Assembly (NCBI GenBank): GCA_902617895.1
Contig: CACMYJ010000004.1
Coordinates: forward strand, 1-64,000
Length of the DNA stretch: 64,000 nt
DNA from: an uncultured Pelagibacteraceae bacterium
GTDB taxonomy: Bacteria > Pseudomonadota > Alphaproteobacteria > Pelagibacterales > Pelagibacteraceae
Reading direction: 5' to 3'
Shown here: positions 11,060-21,617 of the stretch, one piece after another
How positions within the stretch are numbered: position 1 is the first letter of the stretch
How the letters are laid out: every line of letters starts with the position of its first letter
Translations under genes and position numbers: made by a program
The notes under the pieces: generated by a model
Databases searched by the model: none
Told to the model about the DNA's origin: nothing
Seen by the model: only the letters and a program-made list of their open reading frames with translations

Positions 11060-11988
11060 TTTTTTGATGCTCTTAGAATTCTATCATTGATAGCTTCACC
11101 AATATTAATATTTGGTATTTTTTCAATAGCAATTTTTTTGTACCCATTTTTTTTAATCTTTCTTAACGTTCTATATAGATTTTTTGCAGCTTCATTCAAA
11201 TTACTTGTCTTACTGATATAAAAATAGTTTTTATTAATTTTTACTCTTTTTTTTATCAAGATATAAGCTTCATTTTGAAAATTTTTTTTGGCATTTAGTC
11301 TCACTGGTATTCCGGGTGAATAATGCAATTTGCTAGTACCAGGAACTTTTATTTTAATCTTTTTTTTATTCTTATTTTCTAAAGTATTAATTAATTTATG
11401 GATTAATTTACTGTTTATTCCTCCTGATCTTAAAATATGAGGTTTTCCAATAAGATTTAAAATCGTTGATTCTAAACCTATTTTTGAAAAACCACCATCT
11501 AAGATAAATTTTACTTTTTGACCAAATTCATCAACCACGTCTTGTTTTGAAATAGGACTTATACCTGTTGAAATGTTTGCACTAGGTGCCGCAAGTGGAT
11601 AATTTATTTTTTTTAGAAGTTTTCTAGTCAAAGGATGGCTTGGAAATCGAACCGCTAATGAATTTGAATTATTTGTAATGATTTTTGAAATCCTACTTTT
11701 CTTTTTCAATTTTAAAACAAACGATATCGGCCCTGGGCAAAATTTTTTGTAAAGTTTAATAAAATTATTATCAATTTCACAATCTTTTTTTAAGTCGCTA
11801 ATACTATAATAGTGAGTAATTAAAGGATTATTTCTAGGTCTTTTTTTTAATTTATATATTCTAGAAACTGCTGTATCCGAATACGCATTTCCTGCCAGTC
11901 CATAGACTGTCTCAGTAGGAATCGCTATACATTCATTATTATTCAAGTATTTTATTGCTTTTTTAATATTTGAATCATTCTTTTTCAT
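11056..11988 (-). CDS. Threonylcarbamoyl-AMP synthase, Sua5/YrdC family
   Basis: PTETVYGLAGNA, KKRPRNNPL, APSANISTGISP, plus C-terminal Sua5-type domain (PGTSKLHYSPGIPV). Confidence 0.93.
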   Translation of the reverse strand: MKKNDSNIKKAIKYLNNNECIAIPTETVYGLAGNAYSDTAVSRIYKLKKRPRNNPLITHYYSISDLKKDCEIDNNFIKLYKKFCPGPISFVLKLKKKSRISKIITNNSNSLAVRFPSHPLTRKLLKKINYPLAAPSANISTGISPISKQDVVDEFGQKVKFILDGGFSKIGLESTILNLIGKPHILRSGGINSKLIHKLINTLENKNKKKIKIKVPGTSKLHYSPGIPVRLNAKKNFQNEAYILIKKRVKINKNYFYISKTSNLNEAAKNLYRTLRKIKKNGYKKIAIEKIPNINIGEAINDRILRASKK

Positions 11989-12008
11989 ATAATATTACCA
12001 ACTAATAT

Positions 12009-12263
12009 ATGAATGAAAAAAATTTGCCAGATGATATTGCGTCAAAATCATTAAATGAGCTTACTGATTTAGCTAGCGAAATTATTAAAAATTTAGAAAA
12101 CGAAAATAATCTAGAAAATACATCTGAAGATTACTCAAATTTATTAAAAATTAATAGATTGATAGAAAAAAAATTCCAAAAAGATTTTAAAGAAATATCA
12201 CGTAAAACAAATTTTAAAATTAAAGACATAAAATCAAACAAAAATGCAAAAAAAGTTAAATAA
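12009..12263 (+). CDS. xseB: Exodeoxyribonuclease VII small subunit (divergent)
   Basis: 84 aa, acidic helical protein with SLNELTDLASEIIKNLEN; immediately upstream of ispA-dxs, a common gene order. Confidence 0.7.
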   Translation: MNEKNLPDDIASKSLNELTDLASEIIKNLENENNLENTSEDYSNLLKINRLIEKKFQKDFKEISRKTNFKIKDIKSNKNAKKVK

Positions 12264-13113
12264 AATAGTTAATATAACTAATAATTATCTTTATAAATAT
12301 TTTTCCAAACAAAAAAAAACTGAGCTTATCAAACCTATGTTATATGGACTTTTACCTGGAGGTAAAAAAGTAAGATCAAAAATACTCTTTGATATTGGGT
12401 CTATATTCAAGGTAGATAAAAAAAAAATTTTGCAAGTTGCAGCAGCAGTTGAATGTATACATGCTTATTCACTTATACATGATGATTTGCCATGCATGGA
12501 TAATGATAATTTGAGAAGAGGAAAATTGACCACGCACAAAAAATTTAGTGAATCAACAGCAATACTTGCTGGTAATTCTTTACTCACTATTGCATTTCAA
12601 ATTTTAAGCGAAAAAAGATTAAATTTAAATGAACAAAAAAAAATAAAATTAATAAACTTGCTTTCTGAAAGTTCGGGACATACAGGAATAGCTGGGGGAC
12701 AGTTTTTAGACTTAAGTTATGAAAAAATTAAAAAAACGAAAAAACAAATTATAGATATGCAAATTAAAAAAACTGGAAAGTTATTTAGTTTTTGCTGTGT
12801 TGCTCCTGTTATAATGTCTGGTAAAACAAAATATCTGAATAAGTTTAATAAAATAGGTAACGAAATAGGATTATTATTTCAAATTGCTGATGATTTAATA
12901 GATTTAAGAGGCAAAACATCTAGTGCAGGTAAGAAAACCAAAAAAGATTTTAAAATGGGAAAAGCTACTTTAATAAGTTTACTAGGCCCTGATAATACTA
13001 TTAAATATGCAAATAACCTAAAACTAAAAATATTTAAAAGTTTAAAAATTTTTGGCAAAAAAGGTGACGATTTTAGAGAAACAATAAATTATATTTTAAA
13101 TAGAACAAAATGA
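12244..13113 (+). CDS. ispA: Farnesyl/geranyl diphosphate synthase
   Basis: [23 protein letters not shown] first Asp-rich motif, QIADDLIDL second motif. Confidence 0.93.
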   Translation: MQKKLNKIVNITNNYLYKYFSKQKKTELIKPMLYGLLPGGKKVRSKILFDIGSIFKVDKKKILQVAAAVECIHAYSLIHDDLPCMDNDNLRRGKLTTHKKFSESTAILAGNSLLTIAFQILSEKRLNLNEQKKIKLINLLSESSGHTGIAGGQFLDLSYEKIKKTKKQIIDMQIKKTGKLFSFCCVAPVIMSGKTKYLNKFNKIGNEIGLLFQIADDLIDLRGKTSSAGKKTKKDFKMGKATLISLLGPDNTIKYANNLKLKIFKSLKIFGKKGDDFRETINYILNRTK

Positions 13114-15023
13114 ACAATAATTATAAATTTCTAAATAATATTAATTTCCCTGATGATGTAAGAAAATTATCACAATCTGATATTAAAATTTTGGCAAACG
13201 AGGTTCGACAAGAGTTAATAGATGTTGTTTCTGAAACAGGAGGGCATTTAGGTGCCGGGTTAGGAGTTGTAGAATTGACTGTTGTCTTACACTATATATT
13301 TAACACTCCTCATGATAAATTAATTTGGGATGTGGGACATCAAACCTATCCACATAAAATATTAACTGGTAGAAAAAAACAAATAAGAACTCTTAGAAAA
13401 GGTGAGGGATTATCAGGTTTTACAAAAAGATCAGAAAGTGAGTATGATCCATTTGGTGCCGCTCATAGTTCAACTTCTATTTCATCTGCATTAGGAATAG
13501 CAGTAGCTAATAAGTTATCAAATAAATCAGGCAATGTAATTGCAGTCATAGGTGACGGGGCGATTAGTGCTGGTATGGCTTATGAGGCTATGAATAATGC
13601 AGGTGGAAGCAAAACAAAGATGATTGTTGTTTTAAATGATAACGATATGTCAATTTCAAAACCTGTTGGTGCTATGAGAAAATATCTAGCAAAAATTTTA
13701 TCTGGTAAAGTTTACTTTAGTTTTAGAGAAACATTAAAATTAATTATATCTGCTTTTTCAAAAAGATTTAAAAATCAAGCTGGAAAAGCTGAAGATTTTT
13801 TAAGATCTGCAGTAACTGGTGGAACATTATTTAATTCTATGGGATTTTACTATATTGGACCAATTGATGGACACGATATTGATTCAATGGTCTCAGTATT
13901 TAATAATGTAAAGGATATTAATTATGATGGACCAATTTTAATCCATGTTAAAACTGAAAAAGGAAAAGGTTATTCGTTTGCTGAAAAATCGGATGATAAA
14001 TTTCATGGTGTTTCAAAATTTAATGTAAAAACAGGAGAACAAGAAAAGTCTAAATCTAATACTCCTTCTTATACAAAAGTATTCGCAAATTCATTAATTA
14101 AACATGCTGAAAAAGATAGCAAGGTTGTTGGTATAACTGCAGCTATGCCATCAGGAACTGGGATGGATTTATTTGGAAAAAAATTTCCAGAAAGAATGTT
14201 TGATGTTGGGATAGCCGAACAACATGCTGTTACTTTTGCTGCGGGTATGGCTACTGAAGGGTATAAACCTTACGCTGCAATATATTCAACATTTCTTCAA
14301 AGAGCTTATGATCAGGTCGTCCACGATGTTGCCATACAATCTTTGCCTGTTAGATTTGCAATTGACAGAGCGGGGTTAGTTGGTGCTGATGGCCCAACAC
14401 ATGCTGGATCTTTTGATATAACATACCTTTCAACATTACCAAATTTTGTGGTAATGGCTGCAAGTGATGAGGCTGAGCTTGTAAGAATGATAAATACATC
14501 AATGGATATAAACGATAGACCATCAGCTTTTAGATATCCAAGGGGCAATGGTGTGGGAGTACAATTACCTGAAATAACAGAGAAAATTGAGTTGGGTAAA
14601 GCAAAAATAATTAAAGAAGGAAAAAAAGTTGCAATTTTAAATTTTGGAGCAAGATTACAGGAGTGTATTTTGGCTTCCGAAAATTTAATAAAAAAAGGAG
14701 TTGATATCTCTATTATTGATGCAAGATTTGCAAAACCGTTAGATGAAAACCTAATATGGCAAATTGCAACAGAACATGAGGTTTTGATTACAATAGAAGA
14801 AGGTTCAATAGGAGGATTTGGATCTCACGTGAGCCAATTTTTAAGTGAAAAAAATTTATTAGACAGTAATCTTAAATTTAGATCAATGATATTGCCTGAT
14901 AGATTTATTGATCATGATAAACCAGAGCTAATGTATAAGTTTGCTAATTTAGACTCTATAGGTATTGAAAATAAAATATTAGATACTTTGAATTCAAAAG
15001 TTTTAATTAAAAAATCTAATTAA
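13110..15023 (+). CDS. dxs: 1-deoxy-D-xylulose-5-phosphate synthase
   Basis: [66 protein letters not shown]. Confidence 0.98.
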   Translation: MNNNYKFLNNINFPDDVRKLSQSDIKILANEVRQELIDVVSETGGHLGAGLGVVELTVVLHYIFNTPHDKLIWDVGHQTYPHKILTGRKKQIRTLRKGEGLSGFTKRSESEYDPFGAAHSSTSISSALGIAVANKLSNKSGNVIAVIGDGAISAGMAYEAMNNAGGSKTKMIVVLNDNDMSISKPVGAMRKYLAKILSGKVYFSFRETLKLIISAFSKRFKNQAGKAEDFLRSAVTGGTLFNSMGFYYIGPIDGHDIDSMVSVFNNVKDINYDGPILIHVKTEKGKGYSFAEKSDDKFHGVSKFNVKTGEQEKSKSNTPSYTKVFANSLIKHAEKDSKVVGITAAMPSGTGMDLFGKKFPERMFDVGIAEQHAVTFAAGMATEGYKPYAAIYSTFLQRAYDQVVHDVAIQSLPVRFAIDRAGLVGADGPTHAGSFDITYLSTLPNFVVMAASDEAELVRMINTSMDINDRPSAFRYPRGNGVGVQLPEITEKIELGKAKIIKEGKKVAILNFGARLQECILASENLIKKGVDISIIDARFAKPLDENLIWQIATEHEVLITIEEGSIGGFGSHVSQFLSEKNLLDSNLKFRSMILPDRFIDHDKPELMYKFANLDSIGIENKILDTLNSKVLIKKSN

Positions 15024-16105
15024 ATTTTATTTTGAGCTGCATTCATTAAATAGTGATCAAGAATTACACAATGCATCATCGCCTCTCCTATTGGAACCGC
15101 TCTAATTCCAACACACGGGTCGTGTCTTCCTTTTACAGATATTGTCGTATTCTTCCCAAATCTATCGATTGTTTGTCTCGATGACAAAATAGATGATGTT
15201 GGTTTTACTGCAAATGAAACATTTATTTCTTGTCCAGTAGATATTCCTCCAAGAATTCCTCCTGCATTATTTGATTTGAAACTAGTTTTACCTTTTTTTT
15301 TCAAAATTTCATCAGAGTTTTCCTCACCTGTTAACATTGCAGAGTTCATTCCTGATCCAATATTTACACCCTTTACAGCATTAATGCTCATCATTGCTGC
15401 CGCAAGATCCATATCTAATTTTGAGTATATTGGCGCTCCAAGTCCCAAAGGAACTCCTCTTGCTCTAACTTCAATTATTGCTCCACAAGATGATCCAGCT
15501 TTTCTTATCCCAAGTAAATATTTTTCCCAAAGTTTAATCACAGTTTTGTCAGGACAAAAAAATGGGTTACTAGAAATTGTTTTGTCTTTCCATTTTTTTA
15601 AGTCACATCCTAATATCCCCAATTGTGTAACAGCACCAACAGCTTGATACTTCTTTCCAATTTTGCTTTTCAAAACAACTTTTGCTATAGCACCCGCCGC
15701 AACTCTAGCCGCAGTCTCGCGAGCAGATTGTCTTCCACCACCTCTGTAATCCCGGATACCGTATTTTTTAAAATAAGTATAATCTGCATGTCCTGGTCTA
15801 AATTTATTCTTTATTGTCTCATAGTCTCTAGATCTCATATCTTTATTATAAATTATTAGGGAAATTGGAGTTCCAGTTGTTCTACCTTCAAAAACACCAG
15901 ATAAAATATTAATTTTGTCGTCCTCTTTTCTTTGAGTTGTAAATTTAGATTGTCCTGGTTTTCTTTTATTAAGTTCTTTTTGTATATCACTTTCTTTTAT
16001 TGGAATATTTGGAGGGCAGCCATCTACAACGCATCCGATAGCAGGACCATGTGACTCTCCCCAAGTGGTAAACCTAAATAACTTTCCAAAAGTATTAAAT
16101 GACAT
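15020..16105 (-). CDS. aroC: Chorismate synthase
   Basis: [50 protein letters not shown]. Confidence 0.98.
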   Translation of the reverse strand: MSFNTFGKLFRFTTWGESHGPAIGCVVDGCPPNIPIKESDIQKELNKRKPGQSKFTTQRKEDDKINILSGVFEGRTTGTPISLIIYNKDMRSRDYETIKNKFRPGHADYTYFKKYGIRDYRGGGRQSARETAARVAAGAIAKVVLKSKIGKKYQAVGAVTQLGILGCDLKKWKDKTISSNPFFCPDKTVIKLWEKYLLGIRKAGSSCGAIIEVRARGVPLGLGAPIYSKLDMDLAAAMMSINAVKGVNIGSGMNSAMLTGEENSDEILKKKGKTSFKSNNAGGILGGISTGQEINVSFAVKPTSSILSSRQTIDRFGKNTTISVKGRHDPCVGIRAVPIGEAMMHCVILDHYLMNAAQNKI

Positions 16106-16137
16106 TATTTTAATGTATAAATTATTTTTTTAAATTT

Positions 16138-16761
16138 ATGAACGAAAAAAACTCACTTGGACTAAATCTTTGCTTTAAAGAACATAATAACCCAATAAAG
16201 CTTTTTGAAGAGTGGTTCAATAAAGCAAAAAAAACTGAAATTAATGATCCAAACGCATTTGCGGTTGGAACTGTAAACAAAAATGGTTTTCCAACAGTTA
16301 GAATGGTGCTTCTTAAAGATTTTGATAAAAATGGATTTGTTTTCTACACAAATCTTAATAGTGATAAAAGCAAGGCTATCAAAAATTCCTCAAAAATTTC
16401 TATGTGCTTCCACTGGAAAAGTTTACAAAGACAAATTAGAATAATTGGTATTGCAACTAAAGTAACAAAAAAAGAAGCTGATGCTTATTACAATTCAAGA
16501 GCCTATGGAAGTAGAATAGGTGCTTGGGCCTCAAAGCAAAGTTCTATTTTAAAAAAAAGACAAGATTTATATAGGTCCATTGAGGAATTTAAGAAAAAAT
16601 ATCCAAATAAAAATAATATACCACGTCCTGAACATTGGTCTGGTTGGAGAATTAAACCAAAGGAAATTGAATTTTGGTTAGATGGAAAGAATCGAATTCA
16701 TGAAAGGTTAAAATATATTAGATTTACCAAAAAATGGAAAAAAATATTATTAAGCCCTTAA
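16138..16761 (+). CDS. pdxH: Pyridoxamine 5'-phosphate oxidase
   Basis: RMVLLKDFDKNGFVFYTNLNSDKSKA, WSGWRIKPKEIEFWLDGKNRIHER. Confidence 0.96.
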   Translation: MNEKNSLGLNLCFKEHNNPIKLFEEWFNKAKKTEINDPNAFAVGTVNKNGFPTVRMVLLKDFDKNGFVFYTNLNSDKSKAIKNSSKISMCFHWKSLQRQIRIIGIATKVTKKEADAYYNSRAYGSRIGAWASKQSSILKKRQDLYRSIEEFKKKYPNKNNIPRPEHWSGWRIKPKEIEFWLDGKNRIHERLKYIRFTKKWKKILLSP

Positions 16762-17771
16762 AAATTTCTTTCAATACTAAAAGAAGTTAATTTTTTTAAT
16801 ATATTTTTTTCTTCAGACTCTTCAAATACACTTAAAGAATTAGAAGCTAAATTAATATAATGTTCTGCTTTTTTATAACACTCATTAATAATATTATTTT
16901 TTTTTATTAGAACTAGGACATGTTCTAAATCTTGCTTTTCACGAATATCTTTTTCAAAAAAAGATTTTAATTTTTCTTTTTCAAACCTATCAACTTTTTG
17001 ATAAAGTAAAATTATAGGCAAAGTCACTTTTCCTTCGTAAAAGTCATTACCAATATTTTTTCCAAATAATTTTAATTCAGAATTATAGTCTAATGTGTCA
17101 TCTGCTATCTGAAATGTAAGCCCTAAGTTTTTTCCATAAAATTCCAAAGCATTTTTATATTTTAAATCTTTTTCAGCAATAATTGCACCAACTTTAGTAG
17201 CCGCTGCAAATAAAGAAGCTGTTTTTGATGAAATAATATTTAGATATGTTTCTTCCAAGATATCTATTTCTTTATTATGTTGTAACTGAAGAACTTCACC
17301 TTGGGCAATTTCAGATGATGTAGTTGCTAAAAGTTTTAATAGTTCTAAATTCCCGTCCTCTACCATCATTTCAAAACATTTACTAAGTAAATAATCACCT
17401 ACCAAAATTGATGAATGATTTCCCCAAATTATATTAAGTGTTTTTTTACCTCGTCTAATGTCAGCACTATCTATTACATCGTCATGCATTAAAGTAGCTG
17501 CATGTATAAGTTCTACACAAGCTGCAAGATTTACATCTCTTAATCCTTTTTGATATTCACAAATTTTAGCACATTGCAAGGTTAAGAGTGCTCTTAGTCT
17601 TTTTCCACCAGTTTTTAAATGATACTTGGTCATCTTTTGAACCAATTCAACTTTACTTGCTAGTTTAGAATTGATTTTTTCTTCAACTAGAATCAATTTA
17701 TCATCGACCGAATTTTTTAAATCTGCATATGAATTATTAATTTGTTTTTTTAGCTGTATTACAGTTCCCAT
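16758..17771 (-). CDS. ispB: Polyprenyl diphosphate synthase (octaprenyl-type)
   Basis: GGKRLRALLTL, LMHDDVIDSADIRRG, QIADDTLDY. Confidence 0.9.
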   Translation of the reverse strand: MGTVIQLKKQINNSYADLKNSVDDKLILVEEKINSKLASKVELVQKMTKYHLKTGGKRLRALLTLQCAKICEYQKGLRDVNLAACVELIHAATLMHDDVIDSADIRRGKKTLNIIWGNHSSILVGDYLLSKCFEMMVEDGNLELLKLLATTSSEIAQGEVLQLQHNKEIDILEETYLNIISSKTASLFAAATKVGAIIAEKDLKYKNALEFYGKNLGLTFQIADDTLDYNSELKLFGKNIGNDFYEGKVTLPIILLYQKVDRFEKEKLKSFFEKDIREKQDLEHVLVLIKKNNIINECYKKAEHYINLASNSLSVFEESEEKNILKKLTSFSIERNF

Positions 17772-17881
17772 TAATTAAAACTATTATATCCAATTTATTA
17801 ATATACTTATCAATTGACGCACCTTATTCTTTAATTATAAGTAGGGTTTATAAAATATTTAAAAAACTTATAACAATTCTA

Positions 17882-18691
17882 ATGTTCTCATTTTTTAAAA
17901 AAAAAAAGATAATAAGTCACCTAAAATTATCAGGGGTTATAGGAAATGTTGGAAGGTTCAGGCAAGGAATAGAATATTCAAGTGAAGAAGAAAACATAAA
18001 AAAGGCTTTTTCAGTAAAGAAAGCATTAGCCGTTGCAATTACAATTAATTCACCTGGTGGATCCCCAGTACAATCTCATTTGATATGTAAATTAATAAAA
18101 GAACAATCTAAGAAAACAAAAAAGAAAGTAATTATTTTTGCTGAAGATGTGGCAGCATCTGGAGGATATCTTATTGCATGTGCTGGTGATGAAATTTATG
18201 CTAACTCAAGCTCAATCATAGGATCTATCGGTGTTATTTCTGCTTCATTTGGTTTTAAAAATTTAATTGAAAAAATTGGAATTGAAAGAAGAGTTTACAC
18301 CGCTGGAAAAAATAAAAGTACTTTAGATCCTTTTTTGGATGAAAAAGAAGAAGATATTAATCGTTTAAAAAATATCCAATTAGAAATTCATCAAGATTTT
18401 ATAGATGTTGTTGAAGAAAGCAGAAAAGAAAAACTAAACAAAAATTCTGGTATTGAACTTTTCTCTGGAGAATTTTGGGCAGGAAAAAAAGCAAAAGAAT
18501 TAGGTCTAATCGATGGAATAGGAAATTCAGACCAAATATTAAGAGAGAAATACGGAGATGATTTGGAAATTAAGAAATTTGGAAAAAGTAAAGGATGGTT
18601 ATCAAAAAAGCTATCATCTTCTGAAAATTATACTGATAAAGTAATTAGTGTATTAGAGGAAAGATCAATCTGGCAAAGGTATGGTCTTTAA
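17882..18691 (+). CDS. S49 family serine protease (SppA/SohB-like)
   Basis: [41 protein letters not shown]. Confidence 0.9.
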   Translation: MFSFFKKKKIISHLKLSGVIGNVGRFRQGIEYSSEEENIKKAFSVKKALAVAITINSPGGSPVQSHLICKLIKEQSKKTKKKVIIFAEDVAASGGYLIACAGDEIYANSSSIIGSIGVISASFGFKNLIEKIGIERRVYTAGKNKSTLDPFLDEKEEDINRLKNIQLEIHQDFIDVVEESRKEKLNKNSGIELFSGEFWAGKKAKELGLIDGIGNSDQILREKYGDDLEIKKFGKSKGWLSKKLSSSENYTDKVISVLEERSIWQRYGL

Positions 18692-19553
18692 AATAAAAAA
18701 AAAAACTTTATCTTTTCAAGATACAATCTTTAACTTACAAAAGTACTGGTCTAAAAAAGGTTGTATAATTTTACAACCGTACGATCTAGAGGTCGGTGCT
18801 GGGACATTTCATCCAGCAACAACTTTAAGATCGCTTGGTCCAAAACCATGGAAAACTGCATATGTTCAACCATCACGCCGCCCGACTGATGGAAGATATG
18901 CTGACAACCCTAATAGATTGCAACATTACTATCAATTCCAAGTTTTAATTAAACCTTCACCAAAAGAAATAAAAAAGATGTATTTAAATAGCTTGTCATC
19001 AATAGGTATTAATCATGAGGAACACGATATAAGGTTTGTTGAAGACGACTGGGAAAGTCCTACATTAGGAGCGGCAGGTCTTGGATGGGAAGTTTGGTGT
19101 GATGGAATGGAAGTTACACAATTTACTTATTTCCAACAAATGGCTGGAGTTGAATGTAAACCTGTATCTGTTGAAATTACATATGGATTAGAGAGATTGT
19201 GCATGTTTATTCAAAACAAAAAAAGTGTTTTTGATTTAATTTGGAATGATGAAGGAATTACTTACAAAGATGTTTTTCATCAGTCAGAGAAAGAATTTTC
19301 AGCATATAATTTTGAATATGCCAATACTGATAATTTATTTAAAATATTTATTATGCTTGAAGAAGAAACAAAATTGTTAGTTGAAAAAAAGATTTCTCTT
19401 CCAGCTTATGATCAATGTTTAAAATGTAGTCATGTCTTCAATATTTTAGATGCAAGAGGGGTGATTAGTGTAGCACAAAGGGCTGAATATATTGCAAGAA
19501 TAAGGGAACTAACTAAATCAATTGGGAAAGTTTGGATTGAAAGCCAAAGTTAA
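18681..19553 (+). CDS. glyQ: Glycyl-tRNA synthetase alpha subunit
   Basis: [52 protein letters not shown]. Confidence 0.98.
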   Translation: MVFKIKKKTLSFQDTIFNLQKYWSKKGCIILQPYDLEVGAGTFHPATTLRSLGPKPWKTAYVQPSRRPTDGRYADNPNRLQHYYQFQVLIKPSPKEIKKMYLNSLSSIGINHEEHDIRFVEDDWESPTLGAAGLGWEVWCDGMEVTQFTYFQQMAGVECKPVSVEITYGLERLCMFIQNKKSVFDLIWNDEGITYKDVFHQSEKEFSAYNFEYANTDNLFKIFIMLEEETKLLVEKKISLPAYDQCLKCSHVFNILDARGVISVAQRAEYIARIRELTKSIGKVWIESQS

Positions 19554-21616
19554 TGTCAGAATTATTTGTAGAGCTATTTAGTGAGGAAATTCCTGCAAGG
19601 CTTCAAATAAACGCAAGGAATGAATTAAAAAAAAATATTAAAAATTTTTTTATTAATAACCAAATCAAATTCAATGAAAATTTTAATGTTTATTCAACAC
19701 CAAATAGATTAGTTCTACATGTTGATAAAATCCCTAATGAAATCAAATTAAGCTCAGAGGAAATTAAAGGCCCAAATGTCAATGCTCCTGAAAAAGCATT
19801 AGAGGGATTTATCAGATCAAACAATACAACAATAGAAAAAATCTTTAAAAAAAATACTGAAAAAGGTGAATTTTATTTTTTTAATAAAGAGTCTAGAAAA
19901 ATAAAAGTTTCAGATTTACTAGAAAAAAATTTAAGTGAAATCTTAAAAAAGATTGCTTGGAGTAAATCAATGAAATGGGCAAATTATGATCTTTATTGGG
20001 GAAGACCTCTTAAATCTATTTTAGCAATATTTAATAAAAAACCTCTAAATTTTGATTTTAACCACATAAATAGCTCCAACAAAACTTTTATAGATAAATC
20101 ACTTGAAGAAGGTATGAAAATTTTTAACGACTTTCATTCGTATTTAAAATTTTTTAAACAAAAAGGTATTTTAATTGATCAAGATTTAAGAAAAAAAATT
20201 ATACAGAATAAGATTAATGAAATAATTAATAAAAAAAATTTAAAAATTGAACAGAATGATAGGCTAATAGATGAAATAGTAAATATAGTTGAAAAACCGG
20301 TGGTAATTGTTTGTGATTTTGACAAAAAATTTTTAAATATCCCAAGTGAAATATTGATCACGACTATGCAGAGTCATCAAAAATATTTACCAACTTTTGA
20401 TAAAAAAAATAATCTTACAAATAATTTTTTTGTAATTTCAGATATAAAAGACACAAAAGGATTTGTTAAATTAGGAAATGAGAGAGTAATTGAAGCAAGA
20501 TTAAGTGATGCTGAGTTTTTTTGGGAAAAAAATAAAACCCAAAATTTAGTTAAACAAGTAGATAAATTAAAAAATATAAATTATTTTAAAGGTTTAGGAT
20601 CTTACTTTGACAAAATTCAGCGTATGAGAAAATTATCATCATTAATTTCTGATAATTTTTTAATTAGTAAAGAGAAAATTGAAATAGCTTCATCAATTTG
20701 TAAAGTTGATTTAATGTCTGATCTTGTTGGAGAGTTTCCAGAACTCCAAGGTATTGTTGGTGGTCATTTTGCAAGGTTTCAAGGGTTTGATAAAGAAGTT
20801 TGGCTTGCAGTATCTGAACAATATTTGCCTAACGGGATGGAAAGTAAATTACCAAAAAAAATGTACAGTGTCGCTTTATCCTTAAGTGATAAACTAGATT
20901 CATTAGTTGGTTTTTTTGGAATTAATCTGAAACCTACTAGTTCAAAAGACCCATATGCCATAAGAAGAATGGCAATAAGTCTTGTCAGATTAATCGTTGA
21001 AAATGAAATAAAAATTAAACTAAAAGATTTAATTGTTTACACCTGTTCAGTGTATAGAGATCAGGGCTATGAATTTGATATTAAAAAGATACAAAATGAA
21101 TTAAGTGATTTTATAATAGAAAGATTAAAAAATTATTTAAAAGAAAAAAAAATAAGACAAGATATAATTGAAAGCTCAACATTTTTGCTTGGATTAGATG
21201 ATATATTAAAGGCTTATAAAAAATCTTTATGTTTAAATAAAAATATTAAAAAAGAAATTGGCTTTGAAACTATTGCAGTATACAAAAGATCTTCAAATAT
21301 ATTAAATACTGAAGAAAAAATGTCTACTGAATCCCTTGGTTTTGCGGATCCAGGTTTATTTAAAAATGATTACGAGAAAAAATTATATAAAAAAATAAAT
21401 GATATAAGAAAATATTTTTTGAGTATTGGAAAAGACGAAAATTACGAGGAGAGTTTAAAAATCTTATCAAGTGTTAAGATCGAGGTGAACGATTTTTTTG
21501 ATAATGTTATTGTTAATGATGAAGATATAATAATTAAAAAAAATAGATTAGAATTATTAAATATGTTGTGTAAAACTTTTGATAACTATTTTAATTTTTC
21601 AAAAATAGAAGCCTAG
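19553..21616 (+). CDS. glyS: Glycyl-tRNA synthetase beta subunit
   Basis: ELFSEEIPARLQ, SMKWANYDLYWGRPLKSI, CKVDLMSDLVGEFPELQGIVGGHFA. Confidence 0.97.
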   Translation: MSELFVELFSEEIPARLQINARNELKKNIKNFFINNQIKFNENFNVYSTPNRLVLHVDKIPNEIKLSSEEIKGPNVNAPEKALEGFIRSNNTTIEKIFKKNTEKGEFYFFNKESRKIKVSDLLEKNLSEILKKIAWSKSMKWANYDLYWGRPLKSILAIFNKKPLNFDFNHINSSNKTFIDKSLEEGMKIFNDFHSYLKFFKQKGILIDQDLRKKIIQNKINEIINKKNLKIEQNDRLIDEIVNIVEKPVVIVCDFDKKFLNIPSEILITTMQSHQKYLPTFDKKNNLTNNFFVISDIKDTKGFVKLGNERVIEARLSDAEFFWEKNKTQNLVKQVDKLKNINYFKGLGSYFDKIQRMRKLSSLISDNFLISKEKIEIASSICKVDLMSDLVGEFPELQGIVGGHFARFQGFDKEVWLAVSEQYLPNGMESKLPKKMYSVALSLSDKLDSLVGFFGINLKPTSSKDPYAIRRMAISLVRLIVENEIKIKLKDLIVYTCSVYRDQGYEFDIKKIQNELSDFIIERLKNYLKEKKIRQDIIESSTFLLGLDDILKAYKKSLCLNKNIKKEIGFETIAVYKRSSNILNTEEKMSTESLGFADPGLFKNDYEKKLYKKINDIRKYFLSIGKDENYEESLKILSSVKIEVNDFFDNVIVNDEDIIIKKNRLELLNMLCKTFDNYFNFSKIEA

Positions 21617-21617
21617 A

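Noticed and set aside
15276-15859. Plus-strand ORFs antisense to aroC (123 and 78 aa)
   Set aside because: Shadow ORFs of chorismate synthase; no independent support
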